NCBI RefSeq assembly: GCF_900113685.1
Contig: NZ_FOQG01000029.1
Span: forward strand, 1 to 33,151
Length of the DNA: 33,151 nt
Reading direction: 5' to 3'
Source: Nocardioides psychrotolerans
GTDB taxonomy: Bacteria; Actinomycetota; Actinomycetes; Propionibacteriales; Nocardioidaceae
This document shows positions 15,861-23,336 of the stretch, piece after piece (within the stretch, counting starts at the first letter, position 1; each line of letters begins with the position of its first letter). The position numbers and the translations under genes are program-made. A model generated the notes under the pieces. That model saw nothing but the letters and a program-made list of their open reading frames with translations, ran no database searches and was not told the origin of the DNA.

Positions 15861-15871
15861 TGGACGCCCCC
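15839..15871 (+). terminator. Hairpin ending the P450 operon
   Basis: A perfect 10-bp stem, GGGGGCGTCC (15839-15848) with GGACGCCCCC (15862-15871), and a 13-base loop. It spans the stop codon of the last operon gene. There is no T-run, as is usual for actinobacterial terminators. The remaining intergenic stretch to 15982 shows nothing else. Confidence 0.6.
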
Positions 15872-15982
15872 ATCGGGAGTAGTTCGGTGCTGCCCGGGGA
15901 CCGGATTGCCGCTCTCTCCCGTGACTCGGACCACGAGCGCGCGACCTACCTCGTCGCGGCTGCTCACCGACCAGCGGTCGGC

Positions 15983-17470
15983 TCAGGTGCCGCAGAACGT
16001 CTGGTAGCCGTCGCCGAACGCGTCGGGCGCCGGCTCGGCGAAGCGCTCCAGCCCCGGCCGCTCGTCGTACGGCGCACGCACGGCGGTCAGCAGGGCGGCG
16101 AGTGGTGCCAGGTCACCAGCGGTGGCCGCGGCGAGCACCTCCTCGACCAGGTGGTTGCGGGGGATGTAGACCGGGTTGAGGAGGTCCATCGCGTCCCCGT
16201 CGGGCCCGCCAGGACAGGCCGCGCGCCAGCGCCCGAGCCACGCATCGAGCCCGGCGAGGTCGAGGACCAGGCTCCGGGCCGGCTCGGTGTCGCCTCGGGC
16301 GGCCGCGCCCAGGGCGCGGAAGAAGCCCGTGTGGTCGACGCGGTCGGCGCGCATCAGCGCATAGACGTCGTCGACCAGCGCGGTGGCGACCGCGTCGTCG
16401 AGCCCTGCGGGCAGCCCGAGCTTGGCGCGGGTGCCGGCCTTCCAGGCAGCGGCGTAGTGGTCGCCGAAGCGCCCCAGCGCCTCGACCGCCAGGGCCACGG
16501 CCTGTTCCTGGTCGTCGTCGATGAGGGGCAGGAGCGCCTCGGCGAGACGCGCGAGGTTCCACTCGGTGATCGGGGGCTGGTTGCCGAAGGCATAGCGGCC
16601 ACCCTCGTCGATCGAGCTGAAGACCGTGGTGGGCTCGAAGACGTCGAGGAAGGCACACGGACCGTAGTCGATGCTCTCGCCGGAGATCGTCACGTTGTCG
16701 GTGTTCAACACGCCGTGGACGAAGCCCACGCACATCCACTGCGCGACCAGCGACGCCTGCGCGGCAGCGACCGCGTCGAAGAGTGCGAGGTAAGGGTTGT
16801 CGGCCTGCGCCGCGTCGGGGTGGTGGCGGGCGATCGCGTGGTCGGCCAGGCGCCGCAGCAGGTCGAGGTCGTCGGTGGCGCGGGCATATTGGAAGCTGCC
16901 CACCCGCAGGTGGCTGCTCGCCACGCGAGCGAGCACGGCCCCGGGCAGCAGCGTCTCGCGGCGGACGGCCCGGCCCGTGGCGACGACGGCCAGTGCGCGG
17001 GTGGTGGGGATGCCGAGCGCGTGAATGGCCTCGCTGACGACGTACTCCCGCAGCATCGGCCCGACCGCCGCGAGCCCGTCGCCACCCCGGGCCAGCGGGG
17101 TGCGACCGGAGCCCTTGAGGTGCAGGTCGCGCAGGACACCGTCGGCGTCGGTGAGCTCGCCGAGCAGCAACGCGCGACCGTCGCCGAGTCGCGGCGAGTA
17201 GCCGCCGAACTGGTGCCCGGCATAGACCTGCGCCACCGGGCGCGCCCCGTCAGGGACGCGGGTGCCGGTCAGCAGCCCCAGGCCCTCGGGGGAGCGGAGC
17301 GTGGCGGGGTCGAGGCCGAGGCTCGTGGCAAGGGGCTCGTTGAGCGCGAGCAGCGTCGGCTCGGGAGCCTCCTCGGCCTGCCACGGCACGGCCAGCTCGG
17401 GCAGCTCGCGGGCGAAGCGGTCGCCGAGGGCGAGGGTCATGGCAGGGGTGGGGATGGGGGCCAGGCTCAC
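15983..17470 (-). CDS. selO: SelO/YdiU family protein adenylyltransferase
   Basis: A 495-aa pseudokinase-fold enzyme that in studied members transfers AMP from ATP to Ser/Thr/Tyr of proteins and influences redox stress responses. Landmarks: YAGHQFGGYSPRLGDGRALLLGE near residue 88, LKGSGRTPLARGGDG, VLRVGSF-like HLRVGSFQYA, VHGVLNTDNVTISGESIDYGPCAFLD (active-site loop) and NPVYIPRNH near the C-terminus. It ends CGT: the cysteine third from the end is where eukaryotic SelO has selenocysteine. GTG 17470 gives the longest plausible start without entering the upstream gene region; ATG 17440 is equally possible, and neither has a good Shine-Dalgarno. Confidence 0.9.
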   Translation of the reverse strand: MSLAPIPTPAMTLALGDRFARELPELAVPWQAEEAPEPTLLALNEPLATSLGLDPATLRSPEGLGLLTGTRVPDGARPVAQVYAGHQFGGYSPRLGDGRALLLGELTDADGVLRDLHLKGSGRTPLARGGDGLAAVGPMLREYVVSEAIHALGIPTTRALAVVATGRAVRRETLLPGAVLARVASSHLRVGSFQYARATDDLDLLRRLADHAIARHHPDAAQADNPYLALFDAVAAAQASLVAQWMCVGFVHGVLNTDNVTISGESIDYGPCAFLDVFEPTTVFSSIDEGGRYAFGNQPPITEWNLARLAEALLPLIDDDQEQAVALAVEALGRFGDHYAAAWKAGTRAKLGLPAGLDDAVATALVDDVYALMRADRVDHTGFFRALGAAARGDTEPARSLVLDLAGLDAWLGRWRAACPGGPDGDAMDLLNPVYIPRNHLVEEVLAAATAGDLAPLAALLTAVRAPYDERPGLERFAEPAPDAFGDGYQTFCGT

Positions 17471-17510
17471 CCGTCCAGCGTACGGGCGGCGCGTCAGGCC
17501 GCCGTGCGGC

Positions 17511-17858
17511 TCACGTCGGGAGCCGGTCGTCGCGCTCCTCGACCAGCGCCACGGGAGCGGTGAGGCGCCAGGCCTCGAAGGCCAGCTCGGCCAGCTCGTC
17601 GCGCTGCACACCCTCGAGGTGAACGACCACCCACCCGAAGGAGCCGGCGGTGAACTGCACCTCGAAGACCTCCGGCCGCTCCGCCACGAGCCCGAGCTGC
17701 TCGGCGCGGGTCTGCCTGAGGCCGACCGTCGTGGTCGCGGGCCAGAGGTAGCCGAAGGTGTGGGCGGCAACCTGGAAGCGCGCGTAGTGGCTGTGATCGG
17801 TGCTCGTCACCCCGGGCAGCTGCTCCACCAGGTCCAGGAAGTCGCGGATCGTGCTCAT
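17511..17858 (-). CDS. MmcQ/YjbR family protein
   Basis: A 115-aa single-domain protein of the MmcQ/YjbR (CyaY-like DNA-binding) family. It has FLDLVEQLPGV and FGYLWPATTTVGLRQ, then a VHLEGVQRDELAELAFEAWRLTAP stretch corresponding to the family's helical C-terminus. The molecular role is poorly known. ATG 17858 is preferred because the upstream extension is proline/glycine filler with no family similarity. It lies 40 bp upstream of SelO on the same strand, so the two may be co-transcribed. Confidence 0.7.
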   Translation of the reverse strand: MSTIRDFLDLVEQLPGVTSTDHSHYARFQVAAHTFGYLWPATTTVGLRQTRAEQLGLVAERPEVFEVQFTAGSFGWVVVHLEGVQRDELAELAFEAWRLTAPVALVEERDDRLPT

Positions 17859-17909
17859 CCGGCCAGGTCCGGGAGGGAGCTCATGGCCCCAGGCTAGCGA
17901 CGCAGCGCC

Positions 17910-17939
17910 GGGGCGCTCGACCGGTTGGTCGAGCGCCCC
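17910..17939 (-). terminator. 13-bp-stem terminator hairpin
   Basis: GGGGCGCTCGACC (17910-17922) and GGTCGAGCGCCCC (17927-17939) form a perfect 13-bp stem with a GGTT loop. It lies between the end of the secreted acidic protein gene (17992) and the MmcQ start (17858), so it probably terminates the former. There is no T-run. Confidence 0.7.
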
Positions 17940-17991
17940 AGCGCGGGATGTCACTCACGCCTCACGGGCGGGCGTGCCGTTCAGGCGTGAC

Positions 17992-18609
17992 TCAGAAGAG
18001 ACCGTTGAGCAGGCCGCCGAAGGAGGAGTCCGAGTCGGAGTCGGAGTCGGACTGCGAGTCGTTGTCCTCGGTCGTGGTCTCCTCGGAGCTGTTGTCCTCC
18101 GTGGAGCTGTCGGAGTCGCTAGAGCTGTCGTTGCCCGAGCCGTTGCCGGTCTCGTTGCCGTTGCCGGTGCTGGGCGAGACGTCGACCTCGGGCGCAACGT
18201 TCACGTCCGGGTCGATGTTCGGGTTGGTCTCGACGTCGTTGCCGGAGCCGGTCTGGTTGCCGGAGCCGGTCTCGTTGCCGGAGCCGTTGCCGGAGCCGTT
18301 GCCGTTCGCCGAGCCGTTGCCGGTCTCGTTGCCGCTTCCGTTGCCGGTCACGCCACCGAAGTCGAAGCCGTTGTCACCGGTGATGTCGGAGAGGTCGGCT
18401 GCGTCGGAGAAGTCGACGTCGCCACCGAACAGGTCGCCGAAGAAGACATCGAGGATGTCCTCGGCCTGGTTGCTGGTGGTCTCCGAGGTGGTCTCGTTCG
18501 AGGTGTCCTGCTCGTCGGCCTGGGCAGCGCCGGCAAGGGCGGCTCCCCCGAGGGTCAGCAGACCCGTCGTCGCGGTCACGGCAATGGACTTCGTGATGAG
18601 GTTGCGCAT
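17992..18609 (-). CDS. Secreted acidic Asn/Gly/Ser/Asp-repeat protein
   Basis: A 205-aa exported protein. The signal peptide is residues 1-31 (MRNLITKSIAV, hydrophobic core, cleavage near AQA/DEQ). The mature part contains no Lys, Arg, His, Cys, Tyr or Trp, and by hand count about 39 Asp/Glu. Residues 32-86 are acidic with the hydrophobic patch DILDVFFGDLFGG; 87-123 and 148-160 are GNGSGNETG-type repeats; 161-196 are a Ser/Asp/Glu tract; and it ends FGGLLNGLF. It is probably disordered, perhaps calcium-binding or cell-surface, but the function is unknown. ATG 18609 is chosen because GGAGG lies six bases upstream. Nothing else is clear in 18610-18865. Confidence 0.75.
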   Translation of the reverse strand: MRNLITKSIAVTATTGLLTLGGAALAGAAQADEQDTSNETTSETTSNQAEDILDVFFGDLFGGDVDFSDAADLSDITGDNGFDFGGVTGNGSGNETGNGSANGNGSGNGSGNETGSGNQTGSGNDVETNPNIDPDVNVAPEVDVSPSTGNGNETGNGSGNDSSSDSDSSTEDNSSEETTTEDNDSQSDSDSDSDSSFGGLLNGLF

Positions 18610-18865
18610 TTTGTCCTCCACTTTCAGTTGGGTTCGGAGGTCGGATGTGCTGGTGTTGCCTTTCAAGTCCTAGTCCGTCGATCGAGGCGTTCAAGGCCCA
18701 TGGCTGTGTGCTCACGCACCCCATCCGATGTGTCTCCGTCTCCGAACGCGCCCGGAGAAGATGCTGAGCACGGCCGCGGCTTCCGCGGCGTGCCCAGGCT
18801 CGAGAAGAAGTCCCGGTCTCGGCATCGGGGCCGCTCCTCGGCGCCCCTGACCGCAGGAGAAGCCG

Positions 18866-19773
18866 ATGACGACCGCACACCGCAGGACCCCGAGCACGCG
18901 CCCGAGGCTCCTCAGAGGAGCAAGCCCGCGCCGTACCCCGACAGGGTGGAGCTGCCCGACGGCTTCCAGCCGGAGGGCATCGCGATCGGCAAGAAGGCGA
19001 CGGACTACTTCGGGTCGCGTCTGGACGGCGACATCTATGCCGCTGACCTGCGCACCGGCGCGGGCAAGGTCGTCAGCCAGGGCCCGGGCACGCCCTCGGT
19101 CGGTCTCAAGGTCGACAAGCGCGAGCGGCTCTTCGTCTCGGGCGGCACCGCCGGTGACGCGAGGGTCGCCGACGCCCGGACCAGTGAGGTGCTGGCCAGC
19201 TACCAGCTCGCCGAGGGCACCGCCTTCATCAACGAAGTCGTGCTCACACGCGACACCGTGGGGTTCACCGACTCGGAGAACGCGCAGCTCTTCGCGCTGT
19301 CCTTAGGCCCGAAAGGCGAGCTGCCCGCGCCGGAGGACGCCGTGACCATCCCGCTCGTGGGCGACTGGGTGCAGAACGAGGGCCTCAACGCCAACGGCAC
19401 ACCGAGACTCCTGACGGCCGCGGCCTGCTCGTGGTCAACTCCTCGACCGGCGAGCTCTTCCGCGTCGACCGGGAGTCGGGCGAGGCGACGGAGGTCGACG
19501 TCGGCGGCGCCCTGCTCACCAACGGTGATGGCCTGCTGCTACAGGGCCGCACGCTCTACGCCGTGCAGAACAGGCTGAGCAAGGTCGCCGTCCTGCATCT
19601 CGCCAAGGCCGGCACGAGCGGCTCGTTGGTCCGCGAGATCACCTCACCCGACTTCGACGTGTCGACGACGATCGCAAGCTGGGCAGGCGCCTCTACCTGC
19701 CCAACGAGGGGTTCACCACCCGCCTACGTCGACGACCGACTACTGGGTGACGCAGGTCAGCGAGCGTCCCTGA
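18866..19773 (+). pseudogene. Frameshifted beta-propeller (SMP-30-like) protein
   Basis: The remnant of a secreted SMP-30/gluconolactonase-like six-bladed propeller, of a type often loosely labelled 'superoxide dismutase'. One frame carries PYPDRVELPDGFQPEGIAIG through GDWVQNEGLNANG (to about 19398). The next carries LLVVNSSTGELFRVDRESG through TSPDFDVSTTIA (to about 19680). A third carries RRLYLPNEGF (to about 19713), and a fourth gives TDYWVTQVSERP to TGA 19771. Each step is a net -1 shift, three in all, near 19400, 19680 and 19715. No signal peptide can be found; AGGAGAA before ATG 18866 is the likely old start, in yet another frame. It is either a decaying gene or a region with sequencing errors. 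Confidence 0.75.
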
Positions 19774-20383
19774 CTGCAGGATCGATGTCCTCGGGCCTTG
19801 CCGGTCGTGGCACGGTGATGACCGGCGAAGGCAGGCCCCACTCCTCGCGACCGAGGCGGGCGACCAGGCCCAGCCGTTCGTACGACGGCAGCCCGTCCTC
19901 CATCACGTCCTCGTCGATGCTGAACGACACCACTGTGCCCAGGACGAGCGTGGAGCTCCCGAGGTCGACGGTGGAGTGCAGCGTGCACTCGAGGGCACCG
20001 GGTGAGTCCGCGACGGCCGGCGGCCCCACGACCGTGCTGGGCAACATCGCGAGACCGAGAGCGGTGGACTCGTCGGTGTCGGCGTCGAACCTTGCGCTGC
20101 TCGCGTTGACCTCGTCCATCAGCGTCTGCGGTGCGACGCTGATCGTGAACTCGCCGGTCTCGAGGACGTTGCGCAGCGTGTCCTTGGCCCCGATCGAGGC
20201 GAACGCCACGATCGGCGGGCTCGCGCAGACGACGGTGAAGAACGAGTGCGGCGCCAAGTTGCCGACGCCCGCGGACGAGCGGCTCGCCACCCACGCGATC
20301 GGGCGCGGGACGATCAGCGAGGTCATCAACTTGTAGGCGTTGACGTCGGGGGAGTCCGGGTCGAGGTGCAGGCGCGTCGGCAT
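19757..20383 (-). CDS. Flavin reductase-like FMN-binding protein
   Basis: A 208-aa protein of the flavin_reduct (FMN-binding split-barrel) superfamily. It begins AYKLMTSLIVPRPIAWVASRS, the FMN-binding start of the 'DIM6/NTAB' branch, followed by NLAPHSFFTVVCASPPIVAF and KDTLRNVLETGEFTISV, the conserved core. Members reduce flavin for partner monooxygenases or use FMN themselves; the partner is not identified here. Its 3' end overlaps the end of the frameshifted propeller gene on the opposite strand by 17 bp. ATG 20383 has no obvious Shine-Dalgarno but matches the usual family N-terminus. Confidence 0.85.
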   Translation of the reverse strand: MPTRLHLDPDSPDVNAYKLMTSLIVPRPIAWVASRSSAGVGNLAPHSFFTVVCASPPIVAFASIGAKDTLRNVLETGEFTISVAPQTLMDEVNASSARFDADTDESTALGLAMLPSTVVGPPAVADSPGALECTLHSTVDLGSSTLVLGTVVSFSIDEDVMEDGLPSYERLGLVARLGREEWGLPSPVITVPRPARPEDIDPAVRDAR

Positions 20384-20427
20384 GGCACCAGCGTGCCGGG
20401 TCGGCGGTGGCGGGGGTCAGCCGGGCC

Positions 20428-21630
20428 TCACGCCGCCGTATTCTGCTGGTCGCGCACCACCCCCGACAGCACCAGCTCCATCCCGATCGAGAACAGTGCG
20501 CCGATGATGATCAGCAGGAGGTCTCGCTTGGTCCCCGCGCCCGGCGCCTCGATCGCGACGAAGGTCGCGCAGGTGCGTTGCTCGAGGATCTGCTGGATGC
20601 GCTCGGCGGAGAACGCCACGGTGGTGGTCTGGGACCCGGTGATGTTGAAGTCCGCAGTCGGCTCGCCCGGGTCCTGGGTCTCGATGTTGGCGAAGGTGTC
20701 GGGGATCGTGGTCCGGCAAGTCCACGCCGGGGAGCCGGCAAGGGTCGTGTCCGGGGCAGCGGAGGTGGCGTCCTGGAGGGTGTAGTCGCCCAGGTCGATC
20801 GACGCGACGCCCCGGGTCACCTCGTAGTCAGAGTTCCAGTAGGCGTGGACGCCTGCGGAACGGGACTCCACCTCGAAGACGTTGGCGTCGCGGGTGCCGA
20901 GCTCCTCCTCCAGCGGCACCGCTGTCCCTGCGAGCTGCGCCCCGCTGAGGACGGTGGGATGCCCCGCCAGCGCCGGGAGACTGAGGTAGCAGCCTCCGAG
21001 ACGGCTGCGGCTCTCGGTCCAATCGGCTGTGAAGGAGAGGACGACGGGGGCGAGTGACCGGCCCCACCCGGGCACGGTGATCTCCAGTGCCGTCGTCTCG
21101 GTCTCCTTGTCCGGATCGATGGAGCTGATGCTGGCGCCGTCGCTGTCCGTGCTGGCGCCCTGAGGGTCCACGACGGCTGCGAGGGCGTCCGTCGCGGTGG
21201 AGACGTCGATCCCGGAGATCGACGCGTCGGGCACGGCGACCTGCACCGTGGCCTGGGACCGGAGGACGTCGGCGTTGTCCCGCCAGAACTCCGCCGTCGG
21301 CGCCACGGTGAGGGTCACGGCGACGGGCTCTCCGCACTCGATTACGCGCGCCTTGAGCGACACGGTCAGTCCGGCGTCGTAACCGCGGCCGGCCAGACTG
21401 TTGGTGCCCTCGACCAGCACCCCGATCCCGCGCGCCTCCGGGGCCGGCACCGACTGGACGCCGATGAGGACAGCTCCCGCGACGATCGCGACCACGGTGG
21501 CTGCCAGTCCCAGCGCCACCCGGAGCCGCCGCGAGCGCTCGGGCGTCCGAGGGGCCCGCCGGGCACGTAGGGCGAGGTGGAATGCGACCACTGCGATCGC
21601 CCCAAGGGCGAGCCAACTTCCTGGACCCAC
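20428..21630 (-). CDS. Uncharacterised membrane protein with large extracytoplasmic domain
   Basis: A 400-aa protein with hydrophobic segments at about 5-22 and 38-59, a long polar region of about 60-365 and a last membrane span at about 369-391. The central part is strand-rich and Ser/Thr/Asp-rich (ALEITVPGWGRSLAPVVLSFTADW) and looks like an immunoglobulin- or beta-sandwich-type domain. I recognise no family or catalytic motif. It lies 24 bp downstream of the TSP3-repeat secreted protein gene and is probably co-transcribed with it, suggesting a membrane-plus-secreted pair. The start (ATG 21630) follows closely on the preceding gene. Confidence 0.65.
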   Translation of the reverse strand: MGPGSWLALGAIAVVAFHLALRARRAPRTPERSRRLRVALGLAATVVAIVAGAVLIGVQSVPAPEARGIGVLVEGTNSLAGRGYDAGLTVSLKARVIECGEPVAVTLTVAPTAEFWRDNADVLRSQATVQVAVPDASISGIDVSTATDALAAVVDPQGASTDSDGASISSIDPDKETETTALEITVPGWGRSLAPVVLSFTADWTESRSRLGGCYLSLPALAGHPTVLSGAQLAGTAVPLEEELGTRDANVFEVESRSAGVHAYWNSDYEVTRGVASIDLGDYTLQDATSAAPDTTLAGSPAWTCRTTIPDTFANIETQDPGEPTADFNITGSQTTTVAFSAERIQQILEQRTCATFVAIEAPGAGTKRDLLLIIIGALFSIGMELVLSGVVRDQQNTAA

Positions 21631-21654
21631 GTCAGCAGCGACTGTCGCCGGTGC

Positions 21655-23229
21655 TCACGACACCAGCCGCTGGACCCGGAATCTCCGCGTCGAGAGGCGC
21701 TTCAGACGGAGTTCCGCGTCCGCCCAGTCGTACTCCCTCGCCTCGCTGCGGGTGACCCGCTCCCCGACGAAGAAGCACCCGAGTCGACCGACGTTCAGCT
21801 TGGAGAGGACGGTCCGCTCGTTGCCGGAGCACGAGGACTGGCGGGCCACCAGCCGGACGCGCCGATCGTTGCCGGCAGCGTCCTGGACCACTGCTGTCCG
21901 GGGCCGGGTGTCGAGGCCCTTGAACCGGTCCTCGCGGACCAGTCGACAGCCGCTGCCGGGGGAGCAGAAGACGCGCCCGGCGATCGAGCCACCGGCGCCG
22001 TCGAGCACCCGCACGCGCAGCACCCCGCTCCGGTCGTCGGTCATCTTCAGCGCCAGGTTCCACCCGCTGGCGGTGCGCACGAGGAACGATTCGGCGAGGC
22101 GGGGCGCCACCGGGTCGAGCGTGATCGTGTCGCGGTCTCGCTCGGTGGGGACGGCGCCGGAGAACACCACCTTGACCTCACGGGACTCGCTCTTGGGGCT
22201 GGGCTCGAGCTCCCAGGGCACAACGGCCTGCAGCGGGATCGGGCGGAAGGCGCCGTCGCCGTTGCTCGCGACGGCGCTCGTGGCCCCCTGCGGCCAGTTG
22301 AGACGGAGGTTCACCCGCACGTCCTGCGTGTTGAACCGGTCGCCGTCGAGCGCGACGATCGTGACGTCCACGGGTCCGTCGGGATCGGGCGGCACCGGGC
22401 CCTCGGGACAGCCGTCGAACGGCGGGTCGGGGTTGCCGGCGGCCGTCGGGCAGGCGTCGTCGGTGTCGGCGAGGCCGTCGTGGTCCTGGTCGGGGCACCC
22501 GGCGGCGTTGACGTCGCCGGGCAGACCGCCCACGCACTGGTCCTCGGTGTCGGGCACGCCGTCTCCGTCGGAGTCATCGGGGACGAAGCGGATCTCGATG
22601 CGGGTGCTCCCGCCGGGGACGTCCGGGCGGGTGCACGTCGACGGGTCCGTGCTGCTCGGGCAGCGGCCCCCGACCTGCATGTAGTAGACGAGGCCGGCAC
22701 CGACGGGCAGGCAGGGCACACCGTTGCATGACCCGATCGTCTCGTTCCCTGCGTCAGGGTCGTTCGAGGCGCACTCGGTGTTTTGCAGTGTGGAGAGGTC
22801 GGCCTGTCCCCAGGTGACGTCAGGAGTCTGGTGCAGCACCATCACGGAGTCGTAGCCGGGGGTGATGGCTCGCACGAGGAGCTGACCGTCCACGGCCGGG
22901 TCGAAGCGCACCCAGGCGGTGCGCCCGGCGTACGCCGCCTCGCCCGGGGCCACCACGCAGCCGTTGTGGTTGTCGACGGCTGCCGCCTCGCCCGGCTGGA
23001 CCGTGAACGACGTCGTGTCGAGCGGCGCACCCGCGGGCGTGACGAAGGCGAAGGCGCGCGTCACCGGGAGCTCGGTTCCGCCAGGGCCCTCGGGGTTATA
23101 GGTGACGGAGTCGAAGGTGTCGTAGGTGACCGAGTCGGCCGGCGCGTCCGCCAGGGCTGTCGGGAGCGCGCCCATGCCCATGCCCAGGGCTAGTGGCAGC
23201 AGGAGTGCTCCGGTCAGGAGGCGGCGCAT
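21655..23229 (-). CDS. Secreted thrombospondin type-3 repeat protein
   Basis: A 524-aa exported protein: signal peptide 1-27 (MRRLLTGALLLPLALGMGMG, cleavage near ALA/DAP). Residues about 30-215 are a cysteine-containing beta-rich domain with several disulfide candidates (ECASNDPDAGNE, SCNGVPC). Residues about 220-285 hold two calcium-binding type-3 repeats (DSDGDGVPDTEDQC and DQDHDGLADTDDAC). A Pro/Asp linker and a C-terminal domain of about 240 residues follow. Calcium binding is expected from the DxDxDG repeats. Such proteins are usually surface or extracellular; no enzyme motif is visible. It is the first gene of a likely two-gene unit with the membrane protein downstream. Confidence 0.75.
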   Translation of the reverse strand: MRRLLTGALLLPLALGMGMGALPTALADAPADSVTYDTFDSVTYNPEGPGGTELPVTRAFAFVTPAGAPLDTTSFTVQPGEAAAVDNHNGCVVAPGEAAYAGRTAWVRFDPAVDGQLLVRAITPGYDSVMVLHQTPDVTWGQADLSTLQNTECASNDPDAGNETIGSCNGVPCLPVGAGLVYYMQVGGRCPSSTDPSTCTRPDVPGGSTRIEIRFVPDDSDGDGVPDTEDQCVGGLPGDVNAAGCPDQDHDGLADTDDACPTAAGNPDPPFDGCPEGPVPPDPDGPVDVTIVALDGDRFNTQDVRVNLRLNWPQGATSAVASNGDGAFRPIPLQAVVPWELEPSPKSESREVKVVFSGAVPTERDRDTITLDPVAPRLAESFLVRTASGWNLALKMTDDRSGVLRVRVLDGAGGSIAGRVFCSPGSGCRLVREDRFKGLDTRPRTAVVQDAAGNDRRVRLVARQSSCSGNERTVLSKLNVGRLGCFFVGERVTRSEAREYDWADAELRLKRLSTRRFRVQRLVS

Positions 23230-23336
23230 GCAACGGATCGTAGGACCGTGGCAGCGGGTGCGGGTTGATTGGTGCTGACGAGTTCACTGGTCTAGACCGA
23301 GCCGGGCGTCCGTCGGGCCCGCGACCCCTGTAGAAC

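Noticed and set aside
17471..17770. Extended start of SelO
   Set aside because: It would overlap the MmcQ/YjbR gene and reads as Arg/Ser/Pro filler.
18120..18345. Short recurring units resembling a CRISPR or minisatellite
   Set aside because: The repetition is the coding sequence of GNGSGNETG-type protein repeats; units are irregular, with no constant spacers.
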